Shown piece by piece: positions 34,186 through 45,574 of a DNA stretch of 64,000 nt. The notes beneath the pieces are model-generated. The model made no database searches. It saw only the letters and a program-made list of their open reading frames with translations, and was not told where the DNA came from. How positions within the stretch are numbered: position 1 is the stretch's first letter; each line of letters opens with the position of its first letter. The position numbers and the translations under genes are program-made. This DNA comes from Rugalucina vietnamica (taxonomy: Eukaryota > Mollusca > Bivalvia > Lucinida > Lucinidae): contig OZ024876.1 of assembly GCA_964017185.1 (NCBI GenBank), forward strand, positions 28,736,278 to 28,800,277, in the 5' to 3' direction.

Positions 34186-34413
34186 TTCTGCCAAGTCTTC
34201 CTCGCAAATGCCGTTCAGACCGGTTTTGAGGGTCGATAAAGCTAAATCAAATCCATTCCAAGTTTCTTTCTGCTATCTTGCAATACTTCATCCCAAGTTG
34301 CATTATCTCTTTTGTGCAATTATCTTTCCATCGCAACACTCCACATGCCCAAACCGTGCAAAGTGCAGCATCAAAAGTTTGGATGTCATGCTTTTAGAGA
34401 AAAAGCTAGCTTT
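34183..34413 (-). repeat. Outer right arm, inner piece (LINE remnant)
   Basis: It is the inverse of about 14770-15000 in the left arm (shared TTCAGACCGGTTTT, TTCCAAGTTTCTTTCTGC, CATCCCAAGTT). It is cut off at 34413 by the LINE insertion and continues at 38911. Confidence 0.8.
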
Positions 34414-34859
34414 ATCATTTTCTTTTTTTTTAATTTAACAGCATTTCAATCAATACACACAATATCTATATTATGTTATGATAATTTGTATAATGTATAT
34501 GGTTATACTATAAAGTCACTATACAAAAGGAGCCATGGATGAGTACTAAAGAATATTTAATCATGGTCATGGTGAAAGATTGTTAAGCAATAATTTTCAC
34601 ATGCATGTTCCCTTTTGTAAGTAACATCCTTCCCATTAAGTATGATGTCTAAACAAAAACCAATATACATAATAAAAATATGAAAATTTATGTATGCATG
34701 TGGAAGGTTGAAAAAAAAACAACAACAATGAACCTTCAGGCAGAGCTGAATAATAACCTTTCAGTTATAGTTTACTTAGAATTGAGGTTTTGTTCAAAAC
34801 ATACATTTTAGAAATTTAAATAGTCAGTCAACACATAGAAAGCATACACATATTAAATT

Positions 34860-36239
34860 TTATTTTTCATCCATGAAGTAATGATAAATAGAAGACCACA
34901 TTCCTAGAAACTTATCATATGTATTGTTTATTTTAGCTATATACATTTCGTTCTTGAATTTGACTTTAACATATGATTCAAAGCCTTTTATATTAAGAGT
35001 TTTATGATAAAATTTATTTTTATAGATGTAGTATTTCGCCAATACTATTAGGTAATTAAGCAATGAACACTTTGAAAAAGCTGAATAAATGATATCTTTA
35101 TCACTAAGGTTGACCTCTGTATTTATTCTTTCGCCTACCCATTTTTTGAAATTGTTCCAAAATACCTTAACTGTATCACATGTACACAGCAGATGATGTA
35201 TATTTTCAATATCTTTCTGACAAAAGGAGCATAAATTATTTTCTGCTTTATTAATTTTATATAGAAAGGAATTAGTCACCAATATTTTATTGTTAATTTT
35301 GAATTGAAAATCTCTTAATTTTACTTCATTTATATATTTTAAACTTGAATTGACTTTTCTTTGTTCCTCATTTGTTATTGGACCAACTTCTTCATTCCAC
35401 TTGTTATTTGCAATTTGCTCCCTCACTGGTATTAATTTATCATATATTGCTCTACATCCCCTTTTGTCTTTAAGTATTAATTTTAGGTATAGATTTATCT
35501 GTACATTATATTTCAAAATTTTGCACTTGCCATTATGGTCATTTATTGTTTCCAGCCAGGTCTTAGGTATTTTTCTTATTAATCTTTGGTAATCAAGGAA
35601 AGTTCCCTTTAGACTGTATGTTCTTTGTAACTCTTCAAAATTATACAAATGTCCGTTTATATCAACTATATCGAAAATGTTCCTTATTCCTTTATCAAAC
35701 CAATCTTTAAAAATAAAAGTTTCATTGTTAAGTGAAAAATTTGAATTACACCATATAGGCGAGCAGAGGATATCCTCAATTTCTTGTGGTTTAACAGCTA
35801 TGCAGAATAAATATAAACTATATGTTAAGTCCTTCCAAAATGGATTAGATAACTTTTTAGATATACTTTTAAAATGACAATCTCCTAAACTAACTATTTT
35901 ACTGAAATCTATACCTGATAACATACTCCAATTATCTGTTTCCGAATTTAAAATTATACGTCTAAGCCATGTTATCTTTAGTGAGTTTATAAATGCGTGT
36001 ATTTCAACCATTCTCAATCCTCCTGCCTCTATATCTTTTATCATTTGCTTCCTACTAATTCTATCAGGTCCTTTATTCCATAAAATTTTGAAGAACATTC
36101 TCTCTAGGTTCTTAATTAACTCTCCTGGTGGATTGGGTAAAGCTAGGAATAAATATGCAAATTTAGAGAACATTAAATATTTTATTACTGTGATTCTACC
36201 AATTAGTGTTAGTTTTCTTCTTGACCAAATGCTAATCAT
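34860..36239 (-). pseudogene. LINE ORF2, C-terminal part
   Basis: An open frame of 459 codons continues the reverse transcriptase thumb and C-terminal region (WSRRKLTLIGRITVIK at the start is typical of Tx1/L1-type ORF2). Near the end is a Cys/His cluster, CSFCQKDIENIHHLLCTC, followed by VFWNNFKKW, the usual C-terminal zinc-knuckle-like motif of these elements. It is separated from the preceding RT frame by a one-frame slip next to an eight-base T run at 36247-36254. Confidence 0.85.
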
Positions 36240-36243
36240 ACCT

Positions 36244-37017
36244 TTAACTTTTTTTTATAACATTATCTAGATTGTGGTCCCAAATATCAAAAACTTCTGG
36301 GGAAAAAACTACACCTAATATTTTTAAAGGTTTCTGTTCCCAATCAATACTAAATTCTTTACACAGTATCTTAGATGACTTACACATCGATCCTATCCAT
36401 AAAGCTTTAGTTTTATCTAAATTAACATTTAAACCAGACATCTGGTAGAACTTTTGTAAAATAACTAATGCTTGTTTTAGTGATGTTTCTGATCCATCCA
36501 AAAACATTTGCGTGTCATCGGCATATTGACTTAATTTAAATTCCATGTTATTTATTTTAATTCCTTTAACATCTTTTGATTTCCGAAACATCATTCCTAA
36601 AACTTCCACGCACAAAATAAAAATATATGGGGATATGGGATCACCCTGTCTACAACCGCGTTTTAAAAGGAAGAAATCAGACATAAAACCATTTTGGAGA
36701 ATACAAGATTCAACACCAGTTTGAAACAATTTTACCCAACGCTGAATCGAAGGTCCAAAGTTAAAATAATTTAAAACTTTATGGATGAATTTCCACGAAA
36801 TTGAATCGAAGGCTTGTTGGAAATCAATAGAGAGCAGTAAACCTGGTATTTCTTGCTTTTTTGTTTCAAATAAAACATCATACACTAACCTTATATTCTC
36901 TCCAATAAATCTACCTGTTATGAATCCTTTTTGATCCTGATTTATTAATTTATTTAAAACGGTTTTTAGTCGATTAGCTATTGCTGATGACATTAATTTA
37001 TATATGACATTTAACAA
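36244..37017 (-). pseudogene. LINE ORF2, reverse transcriptase catalytic part
   Basis: The 257-codon frame carries the RT palm: KGFITGRFIGENIRL, then LLSIDFQQAFDSISW with the first catalytic Asp, GCRQGDPISPYIF, and SQYADDTQMF with the catalytic YADD box. All three catalytic aspartates are present. It overlaps the upstream frame at a seven-base T run (about 37034-37040) where the expected WRPISLLN-type motif is broken by a frameshift. Confidence 0.88.
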
Positions 37018-37648
37018 AGAAATCGGTCGCCAATTTTTTTAAAATGTTTCTGGCTTTATTTGGTTTTGGAAGACATGTTATAATACCCTGTTTTTGAGTA
37101 ACTGATAATAAACCATTTCTGTATGCATAATTTATAGATCTTAAAATATATTTTCCTAAATCAACCCAAAAGAATTTAAAAAACTCAGCAGTAAAACCGT
37201 CATTTCCCGGACTTTTAGAATTTTTCATATTCTTCAACGCTAATGTCAGTTCTTCGTATGTTAATTCTCCTTCTAAAGATTGAACTTCTTCGTTGTTAAG
37301 CTTGTTTTCATTTTCCCCAATCAATTCACAAATGGGGGTTTCATCAATTTGAATTTTTTCATCATACAGATTTTTATAATATTTTTTTTGAGTCTCTAAT
37401 ATATCCTGTGTTGTATAAACTTCCTCTCCGTTTTCATCTATTAAATTATTAATAACTTTTTCCTGATAATTCCTACTTTCAAGGTTTAAAAAATATTTTG
37501 TTGGCTTTTCACCTAAATCTTCATATCGACATCTTGATCTTAACATTACCCCTTCTAGTTTAACTTTTCTAATTTCCTGTAATTTTTCTTTTTTATCATT
37601 TAACACCAAAATGTCTTCCATAGATATACAGTTTAAATTTTTTTGCAC
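36998..37648 (-). pseudogene. LINE ORF2, region between endonuclease and RT
   Basis: The 216-codon frame includes RCRYEDLGEKPTKYFLNLE and KNMKNSKSPGNDGFTAEFFK, the conserved N-terminal RT motif in which SPG(N)DG leads into the fingers. It then runs out of frame at NILKKLATDF, where related proteins have NWRPISL, confirming a single slip at the T run. Confidence 0.85.
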
Positions 37649-37697
37649 ACGCTCCTCTATTTGCTTTATACTTTTCTCTAATTCTAGCTCTTGCTCA

Positions 37698-37940
37698 TTA
37701 TTCTTTTTTTTTATATGAACTGTATTTTATAGTTTCTCCCCTAATCATAAGTAAAATTGTTTCCAATAGCAGTTGATCATTTATGCTAAAACTATTTCCA
37801 TCTATTGTATCTTTATTGTTATTATTATTATTATTATTATTATCATTCTTCTTATTATTATTATTGTTGTTGTTGTTGTTATTCGTATTATCAGTACTGA
37901 CATCTTTTAAACGGTATCTATCTAAATTTTCATTTATCAC
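37698..37940 (-). pseudogene. LINE ORF2 linker with AAT/AAC microsatellite
   Basis: The frame gives VINENLDRYRLKD, then a long Asn tract from ATT/GTT repeats at 37817-37890 on the + strand, then a short LLLETILLMIRGETIKY segment. The microsatellite has expanded inside the coding region of the linker between endonuclease and RT. The frames on either side are also shifted. Confidence 0.7.
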
Positions 37941-38114
37941 CTGTTTAACCTTTTTAACATATGCTACATCCTTAAGTAAAGTGTTATTAAACTTCCAATA
38001 TCCCCGACCTTTTTCAGTATCAAAATTGATTTGTAGTTTTAAAAGTACCCCTGAGTGATCAGATCTATACCCTGGGATTATTTCACATGCATGCAGGAAG
38101 AAAAAAAAAAGTGA

Positions 38115-38744
38115 CTAATTAAAAAATAATCCAAACGTGCTTGCTTTTTTTTCTGGTTGCAATCTTCTCCAAGTAAACCCTTTCTTGTCTTCATTTAATA
38201 GCCTCCATGCATCCATATAATCCATATCTAAAAAACTAAGCACAACCGACCTGGCATTTGGATTATTTACTGATTTGTAGTTTTCTGTATCTTTATTAGG
38301 GTCTATAACCAAATTCCAATCGCCACAGATTATAACATTCTCATTGTCAAATTCATCAATTTTTTGTTTAAGGTTGTTATAAAACTGAGGTCTGTCTTCG
38401 TTTGGGCCATAAATATTTGCCAGCGTGAATTTTTGATTTTGCGTGGTTATTTCCAAAATAATATAGTTGCCGTTTGGATCTTTAATAACTTTTGTTACTT
38501 CCTGATCAAAGTTATTACTTATCAGAATCATTACTCCTCTTTGGTTACTTGACAATCCACTTAGGTAAATAGAATATCCCCATTCATTTTTTATAAAATT
38601 TTCCATCTTATTTTCTAAGTGTACATCTTGTAAACAAATAATGTTGTACTTTTTCTTCCTCAAATAATGAAAAACATCTCTTCGTTTTTGAGAACAGTTC
38701 AATCCCCTTGTGTTCTGACTATAAATGGTTATAAAATCAGCCAT
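38115..38744 (-). pseudogene. LINE ORF2, N-terminal apurinic/apyrimidinic endonuclease domain
   Basis: The 209-codon frame starts MADFITIYSQNTRGLN. Motifs in order: the SQNTRGLN strand; IICLQDVHLE, where most L1 elements have QETH, so Asp stands for the metal-binding Glu; TLANIYGPN; VIICGDWNLV with the catalytic Asp and Asn; and FTWRR near 190. The expected SRLDFFLIS motif is lost to a frameshift in an A-run just before the stop. The terminal SDH motif is recognisable in another frame around 38055-38065 (YRSDHSG). It would nick the target for target-primed reverse transcription; here it is broken. Confidence 0.87.
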
Positions 38745-38910
38745 TATCTAGTTTCATACCTTTCAATCTTGAAAAAATATTCAGCTCCACCGAAGGTACA
38801 TTGATGAGAGAAAGTACATAATATCCTGTGTAATTGAGACAAAATGCTGAAATATTACTCCAAAATGAACTAGAAAAAATCATTTTCCGGCTCTGGTCAT
38901 CATTTTCTTT

Positions 38911-40274
38911 GACATTACAAATCAAATGGACCACTGCCCTGCCATAACACTGGTGATGGTTTAGAGTAGTAACAGGCATGGCACAAGTCTCTGCAGCATA
39001 AAACATAACACTTCTCATACAGTCTGATTACACCTGCTATCGGGTCAGATGCGACAGTTTGCAGTTTACAAGGGGATGCAGTTGGCGCTACTTTCCTCAA
39101 ACTGATCTCCAGCGTGTAACAGCAGCCAGTTCACAGCCACCACAAGAGACCATATTCCTAAATAGCAATACTATGTGACCCGTTCCACCTTATTGGACAT
39201 ACTGGTCCTCGACGTCAACTAAGTCTGCAGGACTTCTATAGACGCTTCTTGATGGGTGTTCTCCCTCTGTTTCTTTTCATCACCAAACTCCACCTCCATG
39301 TTGTCTGTTCCATCCATAGGACTAGCTAAGCCCCAGCATGAAGCACAGTTGAAATCAGGGCAAGGACACATTGTGCCCTTCATGCCATTACATGTATTGT
39401 GTATCCAATACACGCAACTACCACAAAATTGGCACTGATACCTATACCTGTATTACAGACACCATTTCAAGTGACCATAAATCCATATATTCCATACAAT
39501 AATTGTCAAGTACAAAGGGTGTCATGGACATTTATGGTGCATTAATTTAAAAAGAAGGAATAATTTCACTTGTGTTACACAAGATAAGGCGCAAAAATAA
39601 CAATCCCATTGATACAATGGTCCCATTTTACAATCAAAATGGTGAATTGCCAGTTTTGAAGGAAAGTACCTGTATGGACAAAACATGGCAACCATTTTTA
39701 TTTTAATAGTGTAAATTGCTAAATACATTAAATGCAAAGAGATAATCATTAAATGTAATCACCTGATATATTCATATCCACTTAATACAAAAATAAAGGC
39801 AACTAAAATCATTATATTTTATCAGACGGCTGCATACAAAATGCAATTTGCACATTACATGCTGACGTTTTTGCTTTACATTTGACAAATATTTCATGGC
39901 AAATAATAAATACAAGAAAACTATGTGTATATTCATAATCTATAGGTTCCTTTACATACATTTAGACACCAAAAGCATCAAAATCGGTCAATGCACTGAA
40001 ATGTATGATGAAAAACTGTAATTCAAGCCTTCAATGGCGGCCATTTTGAAAATGGCCGCCATGTTGTCGGCCATTATGAATATTAAGTGGAAATTTAGAT
40101 TCAATGGGTTCTTAAACACGGACATTGACACCAAAAACCTAAAAATCAGTCAATGCAGTGAAGTTTTAGAGAGCAAACTATGATCTGTAGTCTTTCAGGG
40201 CATTCTGAGCCTACATGCCAAATTTCATGCTTGTTTCACTAAATGCACGATTGTTTCACTAATCTGCCTAGCTA
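38911..40274 (-). repeat. Outer right arm, outer piece
   Basis: The inverse of 12717-14740. It shares the LINE remnant (AMPVTTLNHH...HLICNVKEND on the minus strand), the CCCTGATTTCAACTGTGCTT block, the TTTTATCAGACGGCTGCATA block and the ATGGCGGCCATTTTGAAAAT block. Small ORFs at 39219-39413 (minus) and 14350-14550 (plus) are the same conserved stretch in the two arms. Confidence 0.85.
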
Positions 40275-40349
40275 TGTAGATACATGTACTAGATGTCGAT
40301 GAAAACATGCCTTTTTATGTGGTTAGAATGATTTGATAATTGTCATGCC

Positions 40350-40530
40350 AGTTGGTTGGTTGATTTGGGGGTTTAACGTCCCACCATCAGCTAATGCCAT
40401 ATGGAGACAGGACCTCGGTTTATGGTCTCATCCGACAGACTGGAGAAGCCCGGTATCGAACCGGCGACCCCTGGACAACCAACTAGTATATTACAAAGCG
40501 AGTGACATAACCACTGCGCCACGGAGACTT
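40350..40530 (-). repeat. tRNA-derived SINE
   Basis: On the minus strand there is an RNA polymerase III A box, TGGCGCAGTGG (40511-40521), and a B box, GGTTCGATACC (40452-40462), correctly ordered about 50 bp apart. A unique body follows, then a GGGACGTTAAACCCCC tail ending in CAACCAAC. Head and tail are typical of molluscan tRNA-SINEs. Confidence 0.88.
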
Positions 40531-40571
40531 CTCAGGTCGAAGTCGCTTTTGTCACGAATAAAGTTTCATAT

Positions 40572-40765
40572 TTGAGCCTTCGCATGAGAAACCCAACAAT
40601 TTGTGTTGCCTACCAAGTCCGACACAAACCGGCTTGTACAGCCCCAGAAGCAGGCTAGTAGCTTGAGATTTTGTATTTTAGAGGGATTGTATTATCCGTG
40701 TAGCTAAACCAAAGATGCTGATCAGCTGTATAGTTACTGCAAAGCTGATGTGCGCCTTTGGTTTT
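40572..40765 (+). repeat. Family E dispersed repeat
   Basis: It reads CGCATGAGAAACCCAACAAT, CCGACACAAACCGGCTTGTA, AGGGATTGTATTATCCGTGT, GATGCTGATCAGCTG. The same order is seen at 47340, 54408 (minus), 57000, 58688 (minus) and 58998 (minus). Confidence 0.75.
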
Positions 40766-41117
40766 GCATGTCCATCACGGGTGTTGGTTTTCTCATGCGG
40801 TGGCTCATTATATCATTGTATGACTTTGCGTGTGCCCAAAACCCTTCGTTCCAGTAAATTGGCGAAGCACAATAACTGAACGGCACTAATCGCCCTTCAT
40901 GCATTTGCAATAACACAATAACTGATTAAAGTGACATCCTAGTCATTGTCGTTCAATTAACTGATGAATTTTATTAATTTTTCATGAACCAATGAAATAC
41001 ATCACGATCTTCAGAGCAGATGTGGAACAAAGATAGACCAACAGTTTGAGCGAACGAGTCCAAGACAATATAATGATATGAACTTTGATCGTATTTTGTT
41101 TCCCAATTATTGCTTGT
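40766..41117. other. Unassigned sequence
   Basis: No gene or clear repeat seen. Confidence 0.4.
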
Positions 41118-41216
41118 TGGTCACCCAAATAAACATATGCATGGTCACCCAAATAAACATGTGCATGGTCACCCAAATAAACATATGCATGGTCACCCAA
41201 ATAAACATATGCACAT
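41118..41216 (+). repeat. 24-bp minisatellite, four copies
   Basis: The unit GGTCACCCAAATAAACATAT plus GCAT is repeated four times with one or two changes. It reads through as an ORF on both strands because the unit is a multiple of three. Confidence 0.9.
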
Positions 41217-41569
41217 GCATACGTCATGGCAACTATATTCATACAGATACAGTGGTTGACGACTGTCAAATATGATTGCCTTATAGTGCGATTTCTTTGA
41301 CTATGCCAGCTGATCTTTGATAACAGATATGTATTCGCTGATCAGACTGTTTCAAAAAGACTTTTTAAGTAACGGCATTCTGATCATTCAAATAAGACAT
41401 GCCCACGCATTTCATGGGACACTTAAAACATCTAAAGAGGGAGAGTAGACTCTAGTAGAAACTCCTTCGCTGTTATTTTCAGACAGTTGTCTCAAAAGGT
41501 AAAGCGGCACGGTTAAAAATAATAAAAAATAATAATAATAGTTCTGCCTGTGTTTTGTTTTTACCACAC

Positions 41570-42550
41570 CTGAGCCGAAGGCTCGCGGGTGAGCTTAAAG
41601 AATAGGCATGCTTTGGCGTCCCGGTCGATGATGTCTTTTACATTATTAAAACATCTCCTCTGAAATCGCTGGGCCAATCAAAGCCAAATTTCATGTGGAG
41701 TATCCTTAGGATGAGGGAACGAAACTTTATTTAAACGGTCCAGGTCACATGACCAAGATGGTCGCCAGGGCTAGATATAGCAAAAACCTTTCAAAATCTC
41801 CGGTACCGGTCGGCCGATTTCAACGAAACTTGGTATGTAGCATGCATTGGGGACTGGCCTATCATAGTTTATGTAAATCATGAACATTCTTTGACATTGG
41901 CCTACTTTACGGAAAGGTCAAATTTGGGCATATGTTTTTCAATTGGAAAACGTGGAAACATTGGATTTTTCGGGAAGTTTTGAAGCACGTGACCTGAAAC
42001 TTTGAAGGTACAGACGACTTACTGATTTTATGAAATGTATGAGTATTCAAGGTCAATGTTATTTCTTGACCTTGGTCAACAGTTACTGTCATTTTCATAT
42101 TGAAATTTAAACTTAATTTCCTCAGAAGCCTCTCGGCTAATCAAAACCAAATATTATGTAAAGTCTCCTTTGGAAGTGGGAACAAAGGTTTATATAAATG
42201 ATCACGGTCACATGACCAAGATGCCGTCATGCTCATATATGGTAAAAACCCTTTAAAAATCGCCTCTTGTACAGGTGATCGAACGAAACTTGGTATGTAG
42301 CATCAGGGACTCTAGTCCATCATAATATAATACAAATCATGGCCTTGTGTTAACTTTGTTCTAATTTACGGCATGGACAAATTTGGTCACATCAGCTTTT
42401 CAAACGTTAAAAAAAGTAAGCAGTGTTTTGAGCTATGATCTGAAAATTGGTACTGATACTGACCATTTACTGAATCATTGAAATTATGAGAGTATTCAAT
42501 GTCAAGGTTATTTTTTTTCCTTGGTCAAAGGTTTTGTTTCAAAGACCAAA
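41570..42550 (+). repeat. Two diverged tandem units of a dispersed repeat (about 440-540 bp each)
   Basis: Unit 1 (41570-42116) and unit 2 (42117-42550) share the order CCAAATTTCATGTGGAGT or its variant, GTCACATGACCAAGATG, CGAAACTTGGTATGTAGCAT, AAATCATG and GAGTATTCAAGGTCAA. It begins with the hairpin-like GAGCCGAAGGCTC. A diverged minus-strand relative lies at about 8140-8515. Confidence 0.7.
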
Positions 42551-42726
42551 TCTTAGGATAGCGCTCTCGAGACCATTTGTCCTCTGGTCTACTTTTAGAG
42601 CTTCACGAGTGAAATTCCAATCCAGTGTGAAAGATTCTAAATAGCGAAGGAATAACAGCCTGTAGAATAATCGCAAACCACACCAGCGGTAGCCAGTTAC
42701 TGACAGTTGTTCCTGAAGGACCCGTG

Positions 42727-44550
42727 ATATTTCGTCTAAAACCATTTCGTCTAAAGGACATTTAATCTTAAAGACATTTCGTCTAAGGGAAATTTCGTTT
42801 AAGTGTCATTTTGTCTAATGAACATTTCGTCGAATACGACATTTCGTCTAAAATTCGTCTATAAACGCCTAACAGTCTACTAAAACTCGCCTAAAACATA
42901 AATGACAAGGAAATATTTCTGTTTTGATGTAATATTCATGACATTTAATAGCAAATTGTAGCCAATCCCTTGTAGACAATCCATATATTTATATTTAAAA
43001 TGGTATAATAAAATATACTAGGCAAAATAAATTTAGCAATTTTTTATGTTACATATAGTTTTGATCACCTTAGAGCAATTTTGAACATTTCTTTAATCTA
43101 AATAACAAGAACAGTGCCTTAGGCACATGATACGATTAATTTAAAAATGCCACTCTTTAATGAGGCTTCTGGCACGACCAAGAAATACAGGAAGGGTGTG
43201 AATGCAAAATTCTTAATCATTGAACACAATGCAAACAATTGACTTTTGTTAAGCCCATTTGACCCATCCTTTTCACCCCTTCTGTAATGAACGTTGTTGA
43301 TAATGTGTGAAGTGAGATTGGTCTTTTTCGGTACAAACTTTACCTGCCAAAAACCGACGTCAACGCGCCGTCAAGTGGTCGAAATTGCCTTAATTTCGAG
43401 TAACTTGATTTCCGTTAATTTTCATAAACTTAACAAAACAAACAAAGCACAATAAAGCCAATACCGTGGTCAGTTACACTTGAAAGTTTCAGAGCCATAA
43501 CGTGTCATGCTAGTGAGATAACGCTGACGTTAAGCTCATTATTTAAAGTCACGTTAAGAAGCCACGTTAGGGATTTTTTCCAACTCTCTTTATATTAACA
43601 TATCGGTATGCATCAGACATTTAAACTCATTGGCGATTTTTTGGGAAATTCCAATTAGAAACGTAACTGTAGGAGACGAAGAAAAAACGTCGAATTCAAA
43701 AACTTACGATCTTTATTTCTCGGCGATAAAGTTTTGTTCCCAAACGTTTTCAATGTTTTTCTTTGTTTTGATGACTAAACAGTTGCTTAAGCATGATTTT
43801 GGTTTCCCACTTTATGCAGACTTGCATGTTTTGATCATGTGTCTTAAAGTGTAACATTACGTCAGTATCGCCGTTAGGTTTGACTTTTCCAAAATTTTTC
43901 GCTTGCAAGTCATTACGAAAACTCGCCCATGCAATATACAGAGAATTTTTTCAGCTGTAAAAATTGAAAATTTCGTTGAAAAAATTTTGATATTTTTAAT
44001 ATTTTAGCTTAAAACATACATTGTGGGTACTCGTTAGAACCGCCTCATCGAGGCGGTTCTAACGAGTACCCACAATGTATGTTTTGGAGCAAAAATAAGA
44101 AAAACAGGTATACCCCTGCATACCCCCGTTTTGCTATATAAAAGTGGGGTTTGAGGGGGTAACCATTTCACGGACATGTTTTCCTGATGTCTTGCCGAAT
44201 GGTTACCACTCACGCCCATATTCCAAAATATGACGTTTATTCATTATGTGCAGCGACTGGAGAATGTTACGAAAATTGCTAAATTTAATTTGCCTAGTAT
44301 ATATACGTTAGATCAATGAAAGCAGTGAAAACAAAGGGAGATGTTGCGCAATTTCGGTTAATGAACCCGCAGCAGTGACCGTTATAAACAGCCAATGAAA
44401 TTCAGACAATATTGATGAAATTGCACCTGCTTGATTTTTAGACGAAATATCTTTTAGACGAAAAGCCATTTAGACGAAATGTCATTTTAGACCACATGTC
44501 CTTTAGACGAAATATCATTTAGACGAAATGGTTTTTAGACGAAATGTCCT
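42727..44550. mobile_element. Foldback-like element with 16-bp tandem repeats in both inverted ends (1.8 kb)
   Basis: The left end, 42729-42861, has about eight 16-bp units of the type ATTTCGTCTAAAGGAC. The right end, 44438-44550, has seven of the same unit inverted (TTAGACGAAATGTCCT). The interior has no transposase and contains hairpin MITE copy 2. TCCTGAA occurs just left of the element (42711-42717) and at its right end (44547-44553) and may be a target duplication, but the exact ends are uncertain. Confidence 0.75.
43910..44189 (-). mobile_element. Hairpin MITE, copy 2 (nested in the foldback-like element)
   Basis: Reverse orientation to copy 1. The centre, 44011-44085, is a perfect hairpin: 36-bp arms and a 3-base ATC loop. 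A TATATAAAAG sequence lies in the right half near 44135. Confidence 0.88.
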
Positions 44551-45574
44551 GAACTCTTTCTGAAAGACATTTTCCTCAGGTGATATCATGTGAACACTCA
44601 GATTCTAGGATAAGGTTTTCTCTCCCTTCGTTAGAAAATGTTATGATTAAGTTTGTTGTTTGTTCGATATTTCACGTCGCCCCAGGTTACCACTAGATGA
44701 TAAACAGTTTCTGAAAGAAGAACATGTCTGTTTATGAAAGTCGTCTGTCATTCGTTGATTATTAGCCCACAGGGTAATAAATTCTACAAGAATTTTTATT
44801 AATTTGAATGAAATCATGACTGACCTTCAAAACAATGTCTGTTTCTATACACAACAAAACGATAAAAATATTTGCACACGTTTCCACTGTAAAATTCATC
44901 AAAATGCACGCGACATGCACGTGCCTTGATTTCTCACGTGAATTGAATGGACACTGTTTATCGGACGATCATTCTCTCGCGATAGTGCATTACAGATCCA
45001 ATGCAGTTTTTATTCAAATTAATGACAATTTTAGAGAGTCAAAAATTGTTTTTCTACACTATCAGGTCTCGTTCTATTCTGCTACTGCCGCGAGACAAAT
45101 GAGTTCCTTATTCAAAACGAGTCTCATGAGACACAAAATATAGTCGAGATGATATCTCAATATGGCGACGGGTTGGGTTGTCATCTCTCTGGAGACTTTT
45201 GATAAAGAATGGTTCTCTCATGAGAGATATGCTTATAATCCATTGTAATTAATTGGCTTCTTGTGGCTAATTAAGAATTATGCCACTATCTAAACTATTC
45301 AGTAACTTTCGCAGCGGGAAAAAGGGAACAAAGTATGCAATTATCAGGAAATGTCGCAGTCAGAAAGAAATTCCGACTCCAAAAACATGTGGAAAAAACT
45401 AAATCGACAATGAGGTTCTAAAATATTTTTGCTTCCAGTTGATTTTCACAGAGGAAAACACACTGTCTGTTCCTGTGCATTGCTAACTATTAAGCATATT
45501 GCGTACTGTCACCGAAAGACTTCATAGGCATGTTGCTGTTGCTGTTGCTATATTAGCCAACTTACATAAAGAGG
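44551..45574. other. Unassigned AT-rich sequence
   Basis: A partial relative of family D may lie at 45345-45420 (GTCAGAAAGAAATTCCGACT). No supported gene; the 102-codon ORF at 44835-45143 shows no motif. Confidence 0.4.

Larger units (their letters stand above)
34426..38898 (-). mobile_element. Tx1/L1-like non-LTR retrotransposon, inserted in the right arm, 12-bp target duplication
   Basis: ATCATTTTCTTT flanks it on both sides (34414-34425 and 38899-38910). An A-rich 3' tail lies at the low-coordinate end (T-run 34422-34431 on the + strand). It encodes an apurinic endonuclease, a reverse transcriptase and a C-terminal Cys/His motif. Only about 150 bp precede the endonuclease ORF, so ORF1 is missing and the element is 5'-truncated. 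The left arm of the palindrome is the natural empty site (AAAATGATGAAGCTAGG near 14739). Confidence 0.92.
12717..40274. mobile_element. Giant nested palindrome of repeats and satellites (27.6 kb)
   Basis: The sequence from 12717 inward is found again inverted from 40274 inward. The shared outer mark is TAGCTAGGCAGATT at 12717 and its complement at 40261-40274. Matching blocks in mirror order: an outer block with the motif CATTTTCAAAATGGCCGCC; a CCCTGATTTCAACTGTGCTT block; a LINE 3' remnant; CAACGACTTCTGT dyads; satellite A; satellite B; with the centre near 25247. Subtracting insertions found in one arm only, each arm is about 10.2-10.5 kb. The arms differ at many positions and carry different insertions, so the structure is old. 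No transposase is present, so the mechanism is unknown. Target duplications at the outer ends are not evident. Confidence 0.85.

Noticed and set aside
37698-38058. Poly-Asn and poly-Leu ORFs
   Set aside because: They come from an ATT/GTT microsatellite inside the LINE linker, read on either strand.
12717-40274. Palindrome as a simple assembly or chimeric-read artefact
   Set aside because: A fold-back artefact would give near-identical arms. Here the arms differ throughout and have private insertions with target duplications. Still worth confirming with reads.
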